64,000 nt of DNA from CAISCU01 sp943361925 (lineage in GTDB: Bacteria; Bacteroidota; Bacteroidia; UKL13-3), in assembly GCA_943361925.1 (NCBI GenBank), contig CALRIT020000005.1, positions 1 to 64,000 of the forward strand, written 5' to 3'. Both the position numbers and the translations under genes were made by a program. Positions 8,175 to 16,056 of this stretch are shown here, piece after piece; the stretch's first letter is position 1; each line of letters opens with the position of its first letter. A model generated the notes under the pieces. That model ran no database searches. It was not told the DNA's origin and worked only from the letters and a program-made list of their open reading frames with translations.

Positions 8175-9270
8175 TGTTCCATTCAATATCAGAAGTGCTT
8201 GCTTCAAGCCAGGTAATATTTTTGCTAAATTTCAAATAGGTTATTTCAACCAAACTCAGTATTTGTAGCAAAAAAGGTTTGATATCATTTCTTTTCAGAA
8301 TCACATCTTTTGCTTTTAAAGTTCTGCTTTTGAAGTAAGAGGGAAGATGTAAAATAAACATCGCGTATTTTATACAATACTCAGTTTTATCCTGATGGAT
8401 GATTGTTTCATCATTCAAAAAAGCCTTAGCTAGGTTTTCATGAAGCAAGTGAGCACCACTGGTTCCTCTTGGATTACATTCAATGAAATAAGGAGTTTGG
8501 TTTTCATCAATAATCACATCAAAACTTAATTGTCCGGTATAGTTTATTTCTTCTCCAAAACCCTTTACATATGCGAGAATCCTTTCATTAAAAACAGGTT
8601 CAAAAAATACGCCGGCACCCTTTCCCGCTCTATAAAGCGGGTGATAGCAAGCATAAGCTTTCAAAATACCATTATCCCATATAGAATAAACACATACTTC
8701 TTTTCCATTAATTTTTTTCTGTGTTATCCATTTAGGTTTTTCGGTATCAGGAAAGTAAAAGTGTTTAATCTTTTTATTGATGATGACAGAAGAAGCGAAT
8801 CTTGAGTAAACTGGTTTAAATACGTAGGAAGCGCTGTTTTCCCAATCTTTAAAGTCCGGAAGAAGCACTGTTTCAGGTATTGGGAATCTTTCTGAATTGT
8901 ATTTGGTGAACTCAAATTTGTTATGCAATTTTAATACGAGTTCAATCGGACTTGTCCATACTTTACAATTGAATTCGTTCAAACGACTGGCAACAAAAAT
9001 GGCTTCTTCACAAGTTGGGATAAAATGAGTAATGTTTTCATCTCTAATGATATCCTGAACCTGTTTAACAAACAAATGAATAAGGAATCTCGGCGAAGCG
9101 ACAACATAGTATTTATCTATATGCTTCGACCACCGGGAAATTGTTAGATGAAGGGAGTCAATCATAATAACTCTACAACCTGCCTTTTTAAAGCTGCGGG
9201 CCATTTCCAAAGCTATGGGAGCTCTGGCACCTGAGATTAATATGTTTTTATTATTAGCTGCCGATGCCAT
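8167..9270 (-). CDS. ATP-grasp family ligase
   Basis: This is a 367-residue protein from the ATG at 9270; an in-frame ATG at 9303 would add 11 residues, but the fold begins with NILISGARAPIALEMARSF shortly after 9270. The preATP-grasp Rossmann-like domain is followed by the ATP-grasp core (YVFKPVYSRFAS) and the metal-binding strand YFIECNPRGTSGAH, whose Glu and Asn would bind Mg-ATP. These enzymes join a carboxylate, via acyl phosphate, to an amine or thiol. It is the first gene of the operon and the only amide-bond-type ligase in it, so the product may carry an amide (inference). Confidence 0.8.
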   Translation of the reverse strand: MASAANNKNILISGARAPIALEMARSFKKAGCRVIMIDSLHLTISRWSKHIDKYYVVASPRFLIHLFVKQVQDIIRDENITHFIPTCEEAIFVASRLNEFNCKVWTSPIELVLKLHNKFEFTKYNSERFPIPETVLLPDFKDWENSASYVFKPVYSRFASSVIINKKIKHFYFPDTEKPKWITQKKINGKEVCVYSIWDNGILKAYACYHPLYRAGKGAGVFFEPVFNERILAYVKGFGEEINYTGQLSFDVIIDENQTPYFIECNPRGTSGAHLLHENLAKAFLNDETIIHQDKTEYCIKYAMFILHLPSYFKSRTLKAKDVILKRNDIKPFLLQILSLVEITYLKFSKNITWLEASTSDIEWNND

Positions 9271-9350
9271 ATAGATTTTGTGAAAAGTAAATGAACCAAT
9301 CAAATAAAATGATGTCTTTATTCATTAAATTTTTTTTGTACAAATAAATG

Positions 9351-9390
9351 AACCTACCAATAAACTAAATTAATAGAATATTGGCAGGTT
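9351..9390 (-). terminator. Terminator-like hairpin after the barrel gene
   Basis: AACCTACCAATA (9351-9362) pairs with TATTGGCAGGTT (9379-9390) with one mismatch. On the minus strand it follows the stop of the barrel gene (9407) and precedes a T/A-rich tract, so it probably separates that gene from the seven-gene operon. Confidence 0.45.
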
Positions 9391-9406
9391 ATTTTGCAAT
9401 AATTTA

Positions 9407-10105
9407 TCAGAGTTTATAAGCAAGACCCAAACTGAAGTTAAGTGTTGAAATATTCATATAGGATCCGCTTTCGGTGGTAGTGGTTCCATCTGGCTCTGTA
9501 CTTTTCATTTTAAGTTGTGTTTCAGTAATCCAGAAATCAACATTACCAAGGATAAGAAATTTGCTGTTTAAATCATATTTTATTCCTGAACCCAGTAAAA
9601 GTGATCCATATGTGGAAGGCTGACCTTCAGTTTTCGAACTTTGGTTTATTCCCATAAAGCTCACATTCATTTCCATATCAAATGGCGTAACTGTGGATGC
9701 TCCAATTAAAAATTTCGATTCCCAGCTAAGTTTATTATTGATTGGTACTGATCCATTCAAACCAACCATATAAGTATTGATTCTCCAGGGTTTTGATTTA
9801 ATATCCAATGAACCACCTAAAGCAAAGGGTGATAAGGCTGCTTTTAAAACATCTTCATCCAATCCATTTCTTTGGTGTCTGATTAATCCTGATATTCCAA
9901 AATGTGGATTGATTCGATAATAGCCGGAGAGGTCAATGGCGTAACCGGTTTTAGCAAGACCTGCATTTTCTTTATTTAGATCGGAAGAGCCATAATTGGA
10001 AAGTGGTAAACTTAAACCACTTGAAATTGCAATGTGTGCTTTTTCTTGAGAGAAAACTTGTGATGTTCCAAACAAACAAGTTAAAAGGATGAGGATTTGT
10101 TTCAT
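9407..10105 (-). CDS. Outer-membrane beta-barrel protein
   Basis: This 232-residue protein has the signal peptide MKQILILLTCLFGTSQVFSQ. The mature part has alternating hydrophobic strands with Gly-rich turns and aromatic ends (YYRINPHFGISGLI, GSLLLGSGIKYDL), and the last strand ends in a large hydrophobic set (TLNFSLGLAYKL), as in small porin-like barrels of Bacteroidota. I cannot assign a ligand. It is followed on its strand by a hairpin and then the seven-gene operon, so it is likely a separate transcript. Confidence 0.7.
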   Translation of the reverse strand: MKQILILLTCLFGTSQVFSQEKAHIAISSGLSLPLSNYGSSDLNKENAGLAKTGYAIDLSGYYRINPHFGISGLIRHQRNGLDEDVLKAALSPFALGGSLDIKSKPWRINTYMVGLNGSVPINNKLSWESKFLIGASTVTPFDMEMNVSFMGINQSSKTEGQPSTYGSLLLGSGIKYDLNSKFLILGNVDFWITETQLKMKSTEPDGTTTTESGSYMNISTLNFSLGLAYKL

Positions 10106-10432
10106 GATTTTTTAATTTAAATTGGTGATACAAGTTTAGCTTCACCAAAACGCATGATTCCTGCTGATTTCCTTTTTATAGGCTTGATTATATTGCTATT
10201 TATGCCAACCTGAATGAGGTGATTTGCATGAATTGCAAAATTGGTGGCTCGCTTTTTAATTTAAATCATACAATTATTGATTTTTGCAAAAGGGGAATTT
10301 TAGCCATCAGATATAAGAGCATAAATGATGTACTATTTTACTCAATAAAAAATGGGATGAGGTAAACCTTTTAAATAAAAAATCCTCAACCGACTAATCA
10401 GTTGAGGATTTTTCATTATTAGATATTTAAAC
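10106..10432. other. Intergenic region, 327 bases
   Basis: This is AT-rich spacer between two minus-strand genes. It holds the terminator at 10378-10413 for the upstream YjdM gene and presumably the promoter of the barrel gene. I see no ORF, tRNA or conserved RNA structure, and no clear TAnnTTTG box on the minus strand. Confidence 0.5.
10378..10413 (-). terminator. Intrinsic terminator after yjdM
   Basis: AAATCCTCAAC and GTTGAGGATTT form a stem of about 13 bp around a 10-nt loop (CGACTAATCA), followed on the minus strand by TTTTATTTAA. It lies just downstream of the YjdM stop. Confidence 0.75.
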
Positions 10433-10774
10433 TTAAACCTTCTTTACAAACTCACTTTTTAAAGCCATAGCGCCAAATTCCGGCACTTTACAATCGATAT
10501 TGTGGTCGCCTTCAACCAATCTGATATTGTTTACTTTTGTACCTACCTTAATTGATTTTGAAAAACCTTTTACAGGCAAGTCTTTGATGATGGTAACTGA
10601 ATCACCATCCTGAAGAATATTACCGTTAGAATCTTTCACAACCAGTTTGTAAGGATCTTCTTCAACTTCTTCAGGGTTCCATTCGTGGGCACATTCAGGA
10701 CAAACCATTAAATGGTCCATTTGATAAGTGTATTCGCATTTGCAAATAGGGCAAGGTATAATTGTATCGCTCAT
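10433..10774 (-). CDS. yjdM: YjdM/PhnA-family zinc-ribbon protein
   Basis: This 113-residue protein is typical of the YjdM (formerly PhnA) family. The N-terminal zinc ribbon has two CxxC knuckles (CPICKC and CPECAHEW), followed by a small beta domain (VVKDSNGNILQDGDSVTIIKDLPVKG) and the C-terminal ALKSEFVKKV. Despite the old 'alkylphosphonate uptake' label, its function is not established. It is monocistronic with its own terminator. Length and sequence are normal for the family. Confidence 0.9.
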   Translation of the reverse strand: MSDTIIPCPICKCEYTYQMDHLMVCPECAHEWNPEEVEEDPYKLVVKDSNGNILQDGDSVTIIKDLPVKGFSKSIKVGTKVNNIRLVEGDHNIDCKVPEFGAMALKSEFVKKV

Positions 10775-10875
10775 TTGGGCGAAAAGTAAACAATTTCAAC
10801 AGATTAAAATATGAGTTATGTCTGTTTGAATCTTTTTTACTTTAGTACCTTGATTTTATTGGGAGTAAAAGGAAT

Positions 10876-11529
10876 TTACTCAACAAAAATACACTTGAAT
10901 TTTCCACTGTGTTTTAATTCACCTGTTTTAAGATTGACAATTTGCTCTTCAGCATAACCAATATTTTGAGGTGAATCTTTCATTTCTTTTTCGCAGTTAG
11001 GTAGTAAACTCAAATCTTTGATATTGTCTTTTGCTACCACAACCCATAACTTTAAATTATTTTTTTCGATTTTGTAGCTGTCTTTGTATTCAAAGTCGAA
11101 TAATGTACTTCCATCCTCAATTTTGGCGATTGTCATGTTTTGCTGACTAGTAGTCTCCGAACCATCATTTCCTATTAAAAGATAATTATCGGTAATTTCA
11201 AAAATACCACCACCAATTTTGTATGATTTTTTGGTTTTATTATTTTCTACAGTGTTTTCAATTCCATCTCTTTCACCATCATTGTAACCAATTTCGGTAA
11301 TGGTATAATCGCCCTTTGTTTTAACGGTAGTATCTGTATAGGTAATTTCCATTTCTTCCTCTCCCTCTGCACCCACACTGATTTCTGCATGAATTGTAGT
11401 ATCTGAAGTGATGTTTATTGAAAGGCTATCTGTAGAGGATGTTTGATTTTGAGTGATTTCTCCACCGCATGAATATAAAAGTGTAAGAGCAGATACAAAG
11501 GCTAATTGGATGAGGGATATTTTTTTCAT
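10876..11529 (-). CDS. Hypothetical lipoprotein
   Basis: This 217-residue protein begins MKKISLIQLAFVSALTLLYSCGG, a type II signal peptide with a lipobox ending in Cys21, so it is a membrane-anchored lipoprotein. The mature region is acidic and Thr/Ser-rich (runs such as TDSLSINITSDTTIH and EGEEEMEITYTD) and then forms a beta-rich domain with two further Cys. I recognise no family. It is divergent from the YehS-like gene at 11676. Confidence 0.65.
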   Translation of the reverse strand: MKKISLIQLAFVSALTLLYSCGGEITQNQTSSTDSLSINITSDTTIHAEISVGAEGEEEMEITYTDTTVKTKGDYTITEIGYNDGERDGIENTVENNKTKKSYKIGGGIFEITDNYLLIGNDGSETTSQQNMTIAKIEDGSTLFDFEYKDSYKIEKNNLKLWVVVAKDNIKDLSLLPNCEKEMKDSPQNIGYAEEQIVNLKTGELKHSGKFKCIFVE

Positions 11530-11663
11530 TTGATAAATTTATTGAAGTACAATTAAATACATATTTTTAAATTATACAATTTGATGTCGAGATGAAATCA
11601 ATTCCTCATGAAGAATTTAGTATCACATAAAACTTACCCTTCTTATTTCTTCCTTTTCTTGCT

Positions 11664-11671
11664 TAAGTTTG
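11664..11671 (+). promoter_or_regulatory. TAnnTTTG box abutting the yehS start
   Basis: TAAGTTTG ends 4 bases before the ATG at 11676. If it is a real -7 box, transcription would begin at or near the start codon. There is no clear -33 element, so chance is quite possible. Confidence 0.2.
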
Positions 11672-11675
11672 AAGC

Positions 11676-12143
11676 ATGAATAACAATGATATCATTCGTA
11701 GGGTTCGATATACATTCAGTTTGAATGATACAAAAATGTTGGAATTATTGGCCGAAGGTGGTGCATTGGTTGATAGAGAAACTCTGAGTAACTGGCTTAA
11801 AAAGGATGAAGATCCGGATTTTAAGCCTATTTACGACAAAGATTTGGCTGCTTTTTTAAACGGATTTATCATTTTAAAAAGAGGTAAAAAAGAAGGTGAA
11901 ATTCCCAATCCTGAGAAGAGCTTAAATAACAATATGATTTTCCGTAAGCTTAAAATTGCTTTAAACTTAAAGGATGAAGAGATGCTTGAAATCCTGACCC
12001 TAGCAGATTTTCAATTCAGCAAACATGAATTAAGTGCTTTGTTTCGCAAACCAGATCAAGATAAATTCAGGATATGTAAAGACCAGGTTTTACGTAATTT
12101 CCTATTTGGAATGCAATTGAAGTACCATGGGAAGAATAAATAA
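11676..12143 (+). CDS. yehS: DUF1456 (YehS-like) protein
   Basis: This 155-residue protein consists of two copies of the DUF1456 domain. The first starts NNNDIIRRVRYTFSLNDTKML and the second NNNMIFRKLKIALNLKDEEML, each followed by a helix with the LSxWLKK/LSALFRKP pattern and ending in a hydrophobic FLNGFI/FLFGMQ helix. This duplication and length match the YehS family, whose function is unknown. It is a single cytoplasmic gene. Confidence 0.85.
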   Translation: MNNNDIIRRVRYTFSLNDTKMLELLAEGGALVDRETLSNWLKKDEDPDFKPIYDKDLAAFLNGFIILKRGKKEGEIPNPEKSLNNNMIFRKLKIALNLKDEEMLEILTLADFQFSKHELSALFRKPDQDKFRICKDQVLRNFLFGMQLKYHGKNK

Positions 12144-12215
12144 ATTGATGATTTATTTGAACCTAAAGCAGCAGTTTATTTCATTATAACTTCGATTAGG
12201 GTAGATTTGATAGCC

Positions 12216-12734
12216 TTAATACTGTTGGAGTTCATCATGAATAAAATCGAGTCTGATTCCTGCGGATTTTAGCATGATTTCGCTTTCGCCACCTGCATGG
12301 TATTTTCTTTCACAAACCACTCTTTTTATTCCGCAATTGATGATTAACATCGCACAAACACGGCAAGGTGTCATTCTGCAATACAAAGTAGCACCATCTA
12401 AAGCAACACCATTTTTTGCTGCCTGACAAATGGCATTTTGTTCTGCATGTACAGTTCTCACACAATGTTCTGTGATGCTATCATCTTCATGAATCATTTT
12501 TTTCATTTGATGACCTACTTCATCACAATGAGGTAAACCAATTGGCGAACCCACATAACCGGTAACCAATAATTGGTTGTCTTTTGCAATTACACAACCA
12601 CTTCTACCTCTTCCACAAGTTGCTCTTTTACTGATGGCTTCCATCACTTCCATAAAGTACTCATCCCAGGTAGGTCTGATATAATCGGTATTTGCGTTTG
12701 AACTCATGCCCCAAATGTCTGAAATAATTTTCAA
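12216..12734 (-). CDS. dCMP/cytidine deaminase family protein (deoxycytidylate deaminase)
   Basis: This 172-residue protein carries the zinc-dependent deaminase signature: HAEQNA with the metal His and catalytic Glu, and PCRVCAM with the two metal Cys. The upstream GSPIGLPHCDEVGH and EHCVRTVHAE pattern is characteristic of dCMP deaminases (ComEB-like), which convert dCMP to dUMP for dTMP synthesis. The start could be ATG 12734 or, equally well, ATG 12707 (MSSNANTD). It is cytoplasmic and stands alone between two plus-strand genes. Confidence 0.85.
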   Translation of the reverse strand: MKIISDIWGMSSNANTDYIRPTWDEYFMEVMEAISKRATCGRGRSGCVIAKDNQLLVTGYVGSPIGLPHCDEVGHQMKKMIHEDDSITEHCVRTVHAEQNAICQAAKNGVALDGATLYCRMTPCRVCAMLIINCGIKRVVCERKYHAGGESEIMLKSAGIRLDFIHDELQQY

Positions 12735-12848
12735 TACCTTTTATTTATAACCCGAATATTTCATTGAATTGTTGTGAATATAATTTTTCAATTATTTTGA
12801 TTGAGTTGCAATAGGATTCATTAGAACGTTTCTTTTTTAATTGTGGAG

Positions 12849-12877
12849 TTGATTTTTCAATACAATTAATATTTTTG
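12849..12877 (+). promoter_or_regulatory. Candidate Bacteroidota promoter for the TPR kinase
   Basis: TTG at 12849-12851, then 18 bases, then TATTTTTG at 12870-12877, fits the -33/-7 pattern (TTTG and TAnnTTTG). The predicted leader to the ATG at 12956 is about 70 bases. Confidence 0.4.
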
Positions 12878-12955
12878 CTAAATATTTAAATAATTAATCA
12901 AATTCAGGGAAATTAATTGGTTTCCAATTTTTTTATTTATTTTGATGTCAATCTC

Positions 12956-14911
12956 ATGAAGAAAATTCTATCAATCATTCTTTTTACACTTTTAGCTAAG
13001 CTCTCATTTGCTCAGATAGATTCTTTGGAAGAAGCAAAGAATATTATCAGGAATAAAGAGGTTTTAGGAAAGTTAAAATCTAATCCGAATGAAGAGAAAC
13101 TAATTGAATTTTTAGAAGGACTTGCTGAACATACTTATCATTCTACAATTGCTTTAAAGGAATTAAAGTATTATTTCAATGAATTTGATAAATTCTACGA
13201 TAAACATCCAGAGTTTCTTCATACAAAATACTTATTGAATTTTTCAAAAGCAGTGATGGAAATGTATATTGGTCATCCAGCTCAATTCCATGCTATTATT
13301 GAAGAGACAGAACAAGAATTAAAAGATAGAAAGCGTTTTAAAGAATTGTTTCATTTAAATCTCAAGGTTTGCCATTTTTTATCCGCTATAGATCAAGTTA
13401 AAGAAGCAAAAAGGCATTTTTATGAGAATGAAAAATTGCTTACGGATTTGGAAATAGCCGGATTGAAAAATTTTGATGGTTATGAATCCATTCAATTAGC
13501 AAATTCATTTGGGATGCTTTTTAAAAATGCAGAACAATTAGATTCTGCAGAGAAGTACTTTCGAATTGGATTAAGCAGAGCTAGAACGGAAAATAATAGA
13601 ATTTGGACAGGAATCATATCAGGCAATTTAGGAAGTATTTTGGCCAGTAAAGGTGATTATGCAATGGCTGAAAAATTATTAATCATAGATAAAACAGAAT
13701 CTATACTTTCAAATCAAATTACCAGTGCAATCAATGCTGTTTTAGCTTTAGTCGATATTAAATTGTCTCAGAGTAATGTGAAGGAAGCCGAAATTTATTT
13801 AAATCAGGCAGATTCATTAATTAATGCATATTCAACAAATAATGATGAAGAAAAAAGCTACTATGATATAGAAAAAACGAATAAACTAGGAGCGCTTCAG
13901 TTGTTGAAAGGAAACAAAATTGAGGCGCTTGAAAGCATGCAGAAAGCTTATTCAGCATTAAAGATTAGGTATAAGAATAAATTGTTTTTAACTTCTAATT
14001 TAAATAGTAGACGATTTGCTTTCGAGGAAAATGTAAGTAAGATTTCTGAGCTGGAGCATAAATCGAATAGGAGAAAGTACATTATATTTTTCATCATCAT
14101 CATTGTTTTATGGTTGATTTTAACTCTTATTAATCAAAGAAAATTCAATCAGCGATTAAAAGAAAAGAATAGCCAAATTGAAGAACAAGCAAAAGTTCTA
14201 CAAGAATTAAATGCACAAAAATCTAAGTTATTTTCTGTAGTAGCACACGATATGAGAAGTCCGTTTGCTAACTTAAGAAACTTAATAGATTTGCATGCAG
14301 ATAAAGCTTTGAGTGATGAAGAGTTTCTGCTGTTTTGTAAAGATATTAATAAATCAATTCATGGCCTTTCAGGTACTTTTGAAAACATCATGAGTTGGGC
14401 AAAAGTTGGAATGGAGCAAGGTATTCATGTTAATGTTGAAAGCGTAAATTTTGCTTCAATAATTTCAGAAATTATCCTTCAAATTAATCCCATTTGTGAG
14501 GTTAAATCAATTTCAATTCAATATACTGAAAATACTTCAAAGGAATTTTGGGCAGATAAAAATCTCATGTTGGTTGTATTACGTAATTTACTACATAATG
14601 CCATTAAATTTTCGCATGGTGGTTCAAATATATTAGTACAATATTCTTTGAATTCAGATAACAATAAGGAGGCTTTGATTGAAATTATTGACAAAGGAAT
14701 AGGTATAGATGGTGAATTGCTCGATAAGCTTAATAATAATAATTCAAAGCTTAGTTTAAATGGCACCGCAGGTGAAAAGGGAAGTGGCTTGGGATTAATG
14801 ATTTGTAAGGAATTTATTCTAGCTATGAATGGTCGTTTACAAATTGATAGCAAGTCTGGTGAAGGTAGTACGTTTACCGTTTTTCTGCCATTATCATTAT
14901 CAAAACAGTAA
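12956..14911 (+). CDS. TPR-containing membrane sensor histidine kinase
   Basis: This is a 651-residue protein from ATG 12956, chosen because the signal peptide MKKILSIILFTLLAKLSFAQ starts there; an upstream in-frame GTG/TTG would add a poor leader. Residues 20-360 are helical repeats of TPR type, predicted periplasmic. A membrane segment (YIIFFIIIIVLWLILTLI) and a coiled coil follow. The HisKA domain has phospho-acceptor His431 in VVAHDMRSP, then an HATPase domain with N box (LRNLLHNAIKFSH), G1 (DKGIGIDG) and G2 (GSGLGLMICKEF). No response regulator is adjacent. Its last 38 bases overlap the convergent MtfA-like gene. Confidence 0.9.
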   Translation: MKKILSIILFTLLAKLSFAQIDSLEEAKNIIRNKEVLGKLKSNPNEEKLIEFLEGLAEHTYHSTIALKELKYYFNEFDKFYDKHPEFLHTKYLLNFSKAVMEMYIGHPAQFHAIIEETEQELKDRKRFKELFHLNLKVCHFLSAIDQVKEAKRHFYENEKLLTDLEIAGLKNFDGYESIQLANSFGMLFKNAEQLDSAEKYFRIGLSRARTENNRIWTGIISGNLGSILASKGDYAMAEKLLIIDKTESILSNQITSAINAVLALVDIKLSQSNVKEAEIYLNQADSLINAYSTNNDEEKSYYDIEKTNKLGALQLLKGNKIEALESMQKAYSALKIRYKNKLFLTSNLNSRRFAFEENVSKISELEHKSNRRKYIIFFIIIIVLWLILTLINQRKFNQRLKEKNSQIEEQAKVLQELNAQKSKLFSVVAHDMRSPFANLRNLIDLHADKALSDEEFLLFCKDINKSIHGLSGTFENIMSWAKVGMEQGIHVNVESVNFASIISEIILQINPICEVKSISIQYTENTSKEFWADKNLMLVVLRNLLHNAIKFSHGGSNILVQYSLNSDNNKEALIEIIDKGIGIDGELLDKLNNNNSKLSLNGTAGEKGSGLGLMICKEFILAMNGRLQIDSKSGEGSTFTVFLPLSLSKQ

Positions 14912-16052
14912 TTAGGGATGGGAGCCAGGAAATAATAAAAGCAATTGGTAAGCTTCTAAAAAGAATAAATAGCACATACTCATCCTTTCTGATGATATTA
15001 GAACTACCATGAAAATAAACCCTCATCACTGCTCCAATTGTAATTGAAATAATGGTGATTCTAATGATATCAATTGGAAAAGAAGTAAGAACGAAAAACA
15101 TTATACTAAAGCATAGTGGTAATATTAAATGATGTTTCTTAGTATCAATATATTGCCAAATTTTGTATTCAAAATCCGATAAAAAGAAACCCAATTCCGG
15201 CATGGGTTCAACTATTTTCATGTTAGCTTCTTCTGTATCTTCTTTATTAAAAGCATAATCTTCTGCTACATTTAACGGATTTTGTTGCATGAGGTAACAC
15301 AAATGCCAGTAAACTTTCGGGACTTGCTCGCAAAAGGCCTGCGGTACTTCAAAGAAATTTTCTATACAAACAGAGAAAAACTCCGCTTGGTTGGTTCCAC
15401 CATATTCCCTGAAGAAATCTTGTTTGGCGTTTCTTATCTGACTAAAAGTGCTTGCTCCATGCGCCTCCCAATCATCAAAATAATGAAACAACCTAAAATT
15501 GTCCTCATAACTATCATTCACACTTAATCTAAGTATATGAGCGAATTCATGTAAACCAAGATTATAAGTTGCAGTATCAGGTTCATATCCGCTAACAAAA
15601 TCTTCCCATGAAAGAAATACAACGCCATTACCCATAGCAAGTCCTTTTACCCAAGCTTCAGATAACTTGCTATAAAATATCCCCGGGAAAATTACCACAC
15701 CCTTTAGGTTAGGTATTAGCGGATTACTAAAACCAAAAGTTAATTGAGCAATACATCCTGAAATCAGAATTTTTACTTCATCTGTTATCACAAAATCTTC
15801 TCTGCCTTGAAACTCTATTTCAGATTGAATAAGTAAGGTTCTATGAATAAATTTATGCTTTCCTTTATCGCTTAAACTTTTGAAATAAGGGTTCTTGTTT
15901 TCAAGCAGTTTGTTGTATTCGTAAAAGCCTGCAAAATTGCTAACCGATTCACCGTACTTTTCTTTTTCTCCAAAGAATTTAAAGCGAATGATTCCCCAAA
16001 CAACAACAAATAAATAGAATATTATTTCAGATACAGGAATATTATAATTCAA
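14874..16052 (-). CDS. MtfA-like (M90) zinc metallopeptidase with membrane segments
   Basis: This 392-residue protein has the zinc motif HEFAH (His168, Glu169, His172) and a downstream Glu224 in NQAEFFSVC, the arrangement of MtfA/M90 peptidases. Unlike typical soluble MtfA (about 265 residues), it has an N-terminal membrane helix (residues about 9-24) and a C-terminal extension with two or three membrane segments after residue 305, so the catalytic domain is membrane-tethered. It follows the SPFH gene by 4 nt and is likely co-transcribed, suggesting a membrane-microdomain-associated protease (inference). Its 3' end overlaps the convergent kinase gene by 38 bases. Confidence 0.8.
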   Translation of the reverse strand: MNYNIPVSEIIFYLFVVVWGIIRFKFFGEKEKYGESVSNFAGFYEYNKLLENKNPYFKSLSDKGKHKFIHRTLLIQSEIEFQGREDFVITDEVKILISGCIAQLTFGFSNPLIPNLKGVVIFPGIFYSKLSEAWVKGLAMGNGVVFLSWEDFVSGYEPDTATYNLGLHEFAHILRLSVNDSYEDNFRLFHYFDDWEAHGASTFSQIRNAKQDFFREYGGTNQAEFFSVCIENFFEVPQAFCEQVPKVYWHLCYLMQQNPLNVAEDYAFNKEDTEEANMKIVEPMPELGFFLSDFEYKIWQYIDTKKHHLILPLCFSIMFFVLTSFPIDIIRITIISITIGAVMRVYFHGSSNIIRKDEYVLFILFRSLPIAFIISWLPSLITVLIMIMAEKR

Positions 16053-16056
16053 AATA

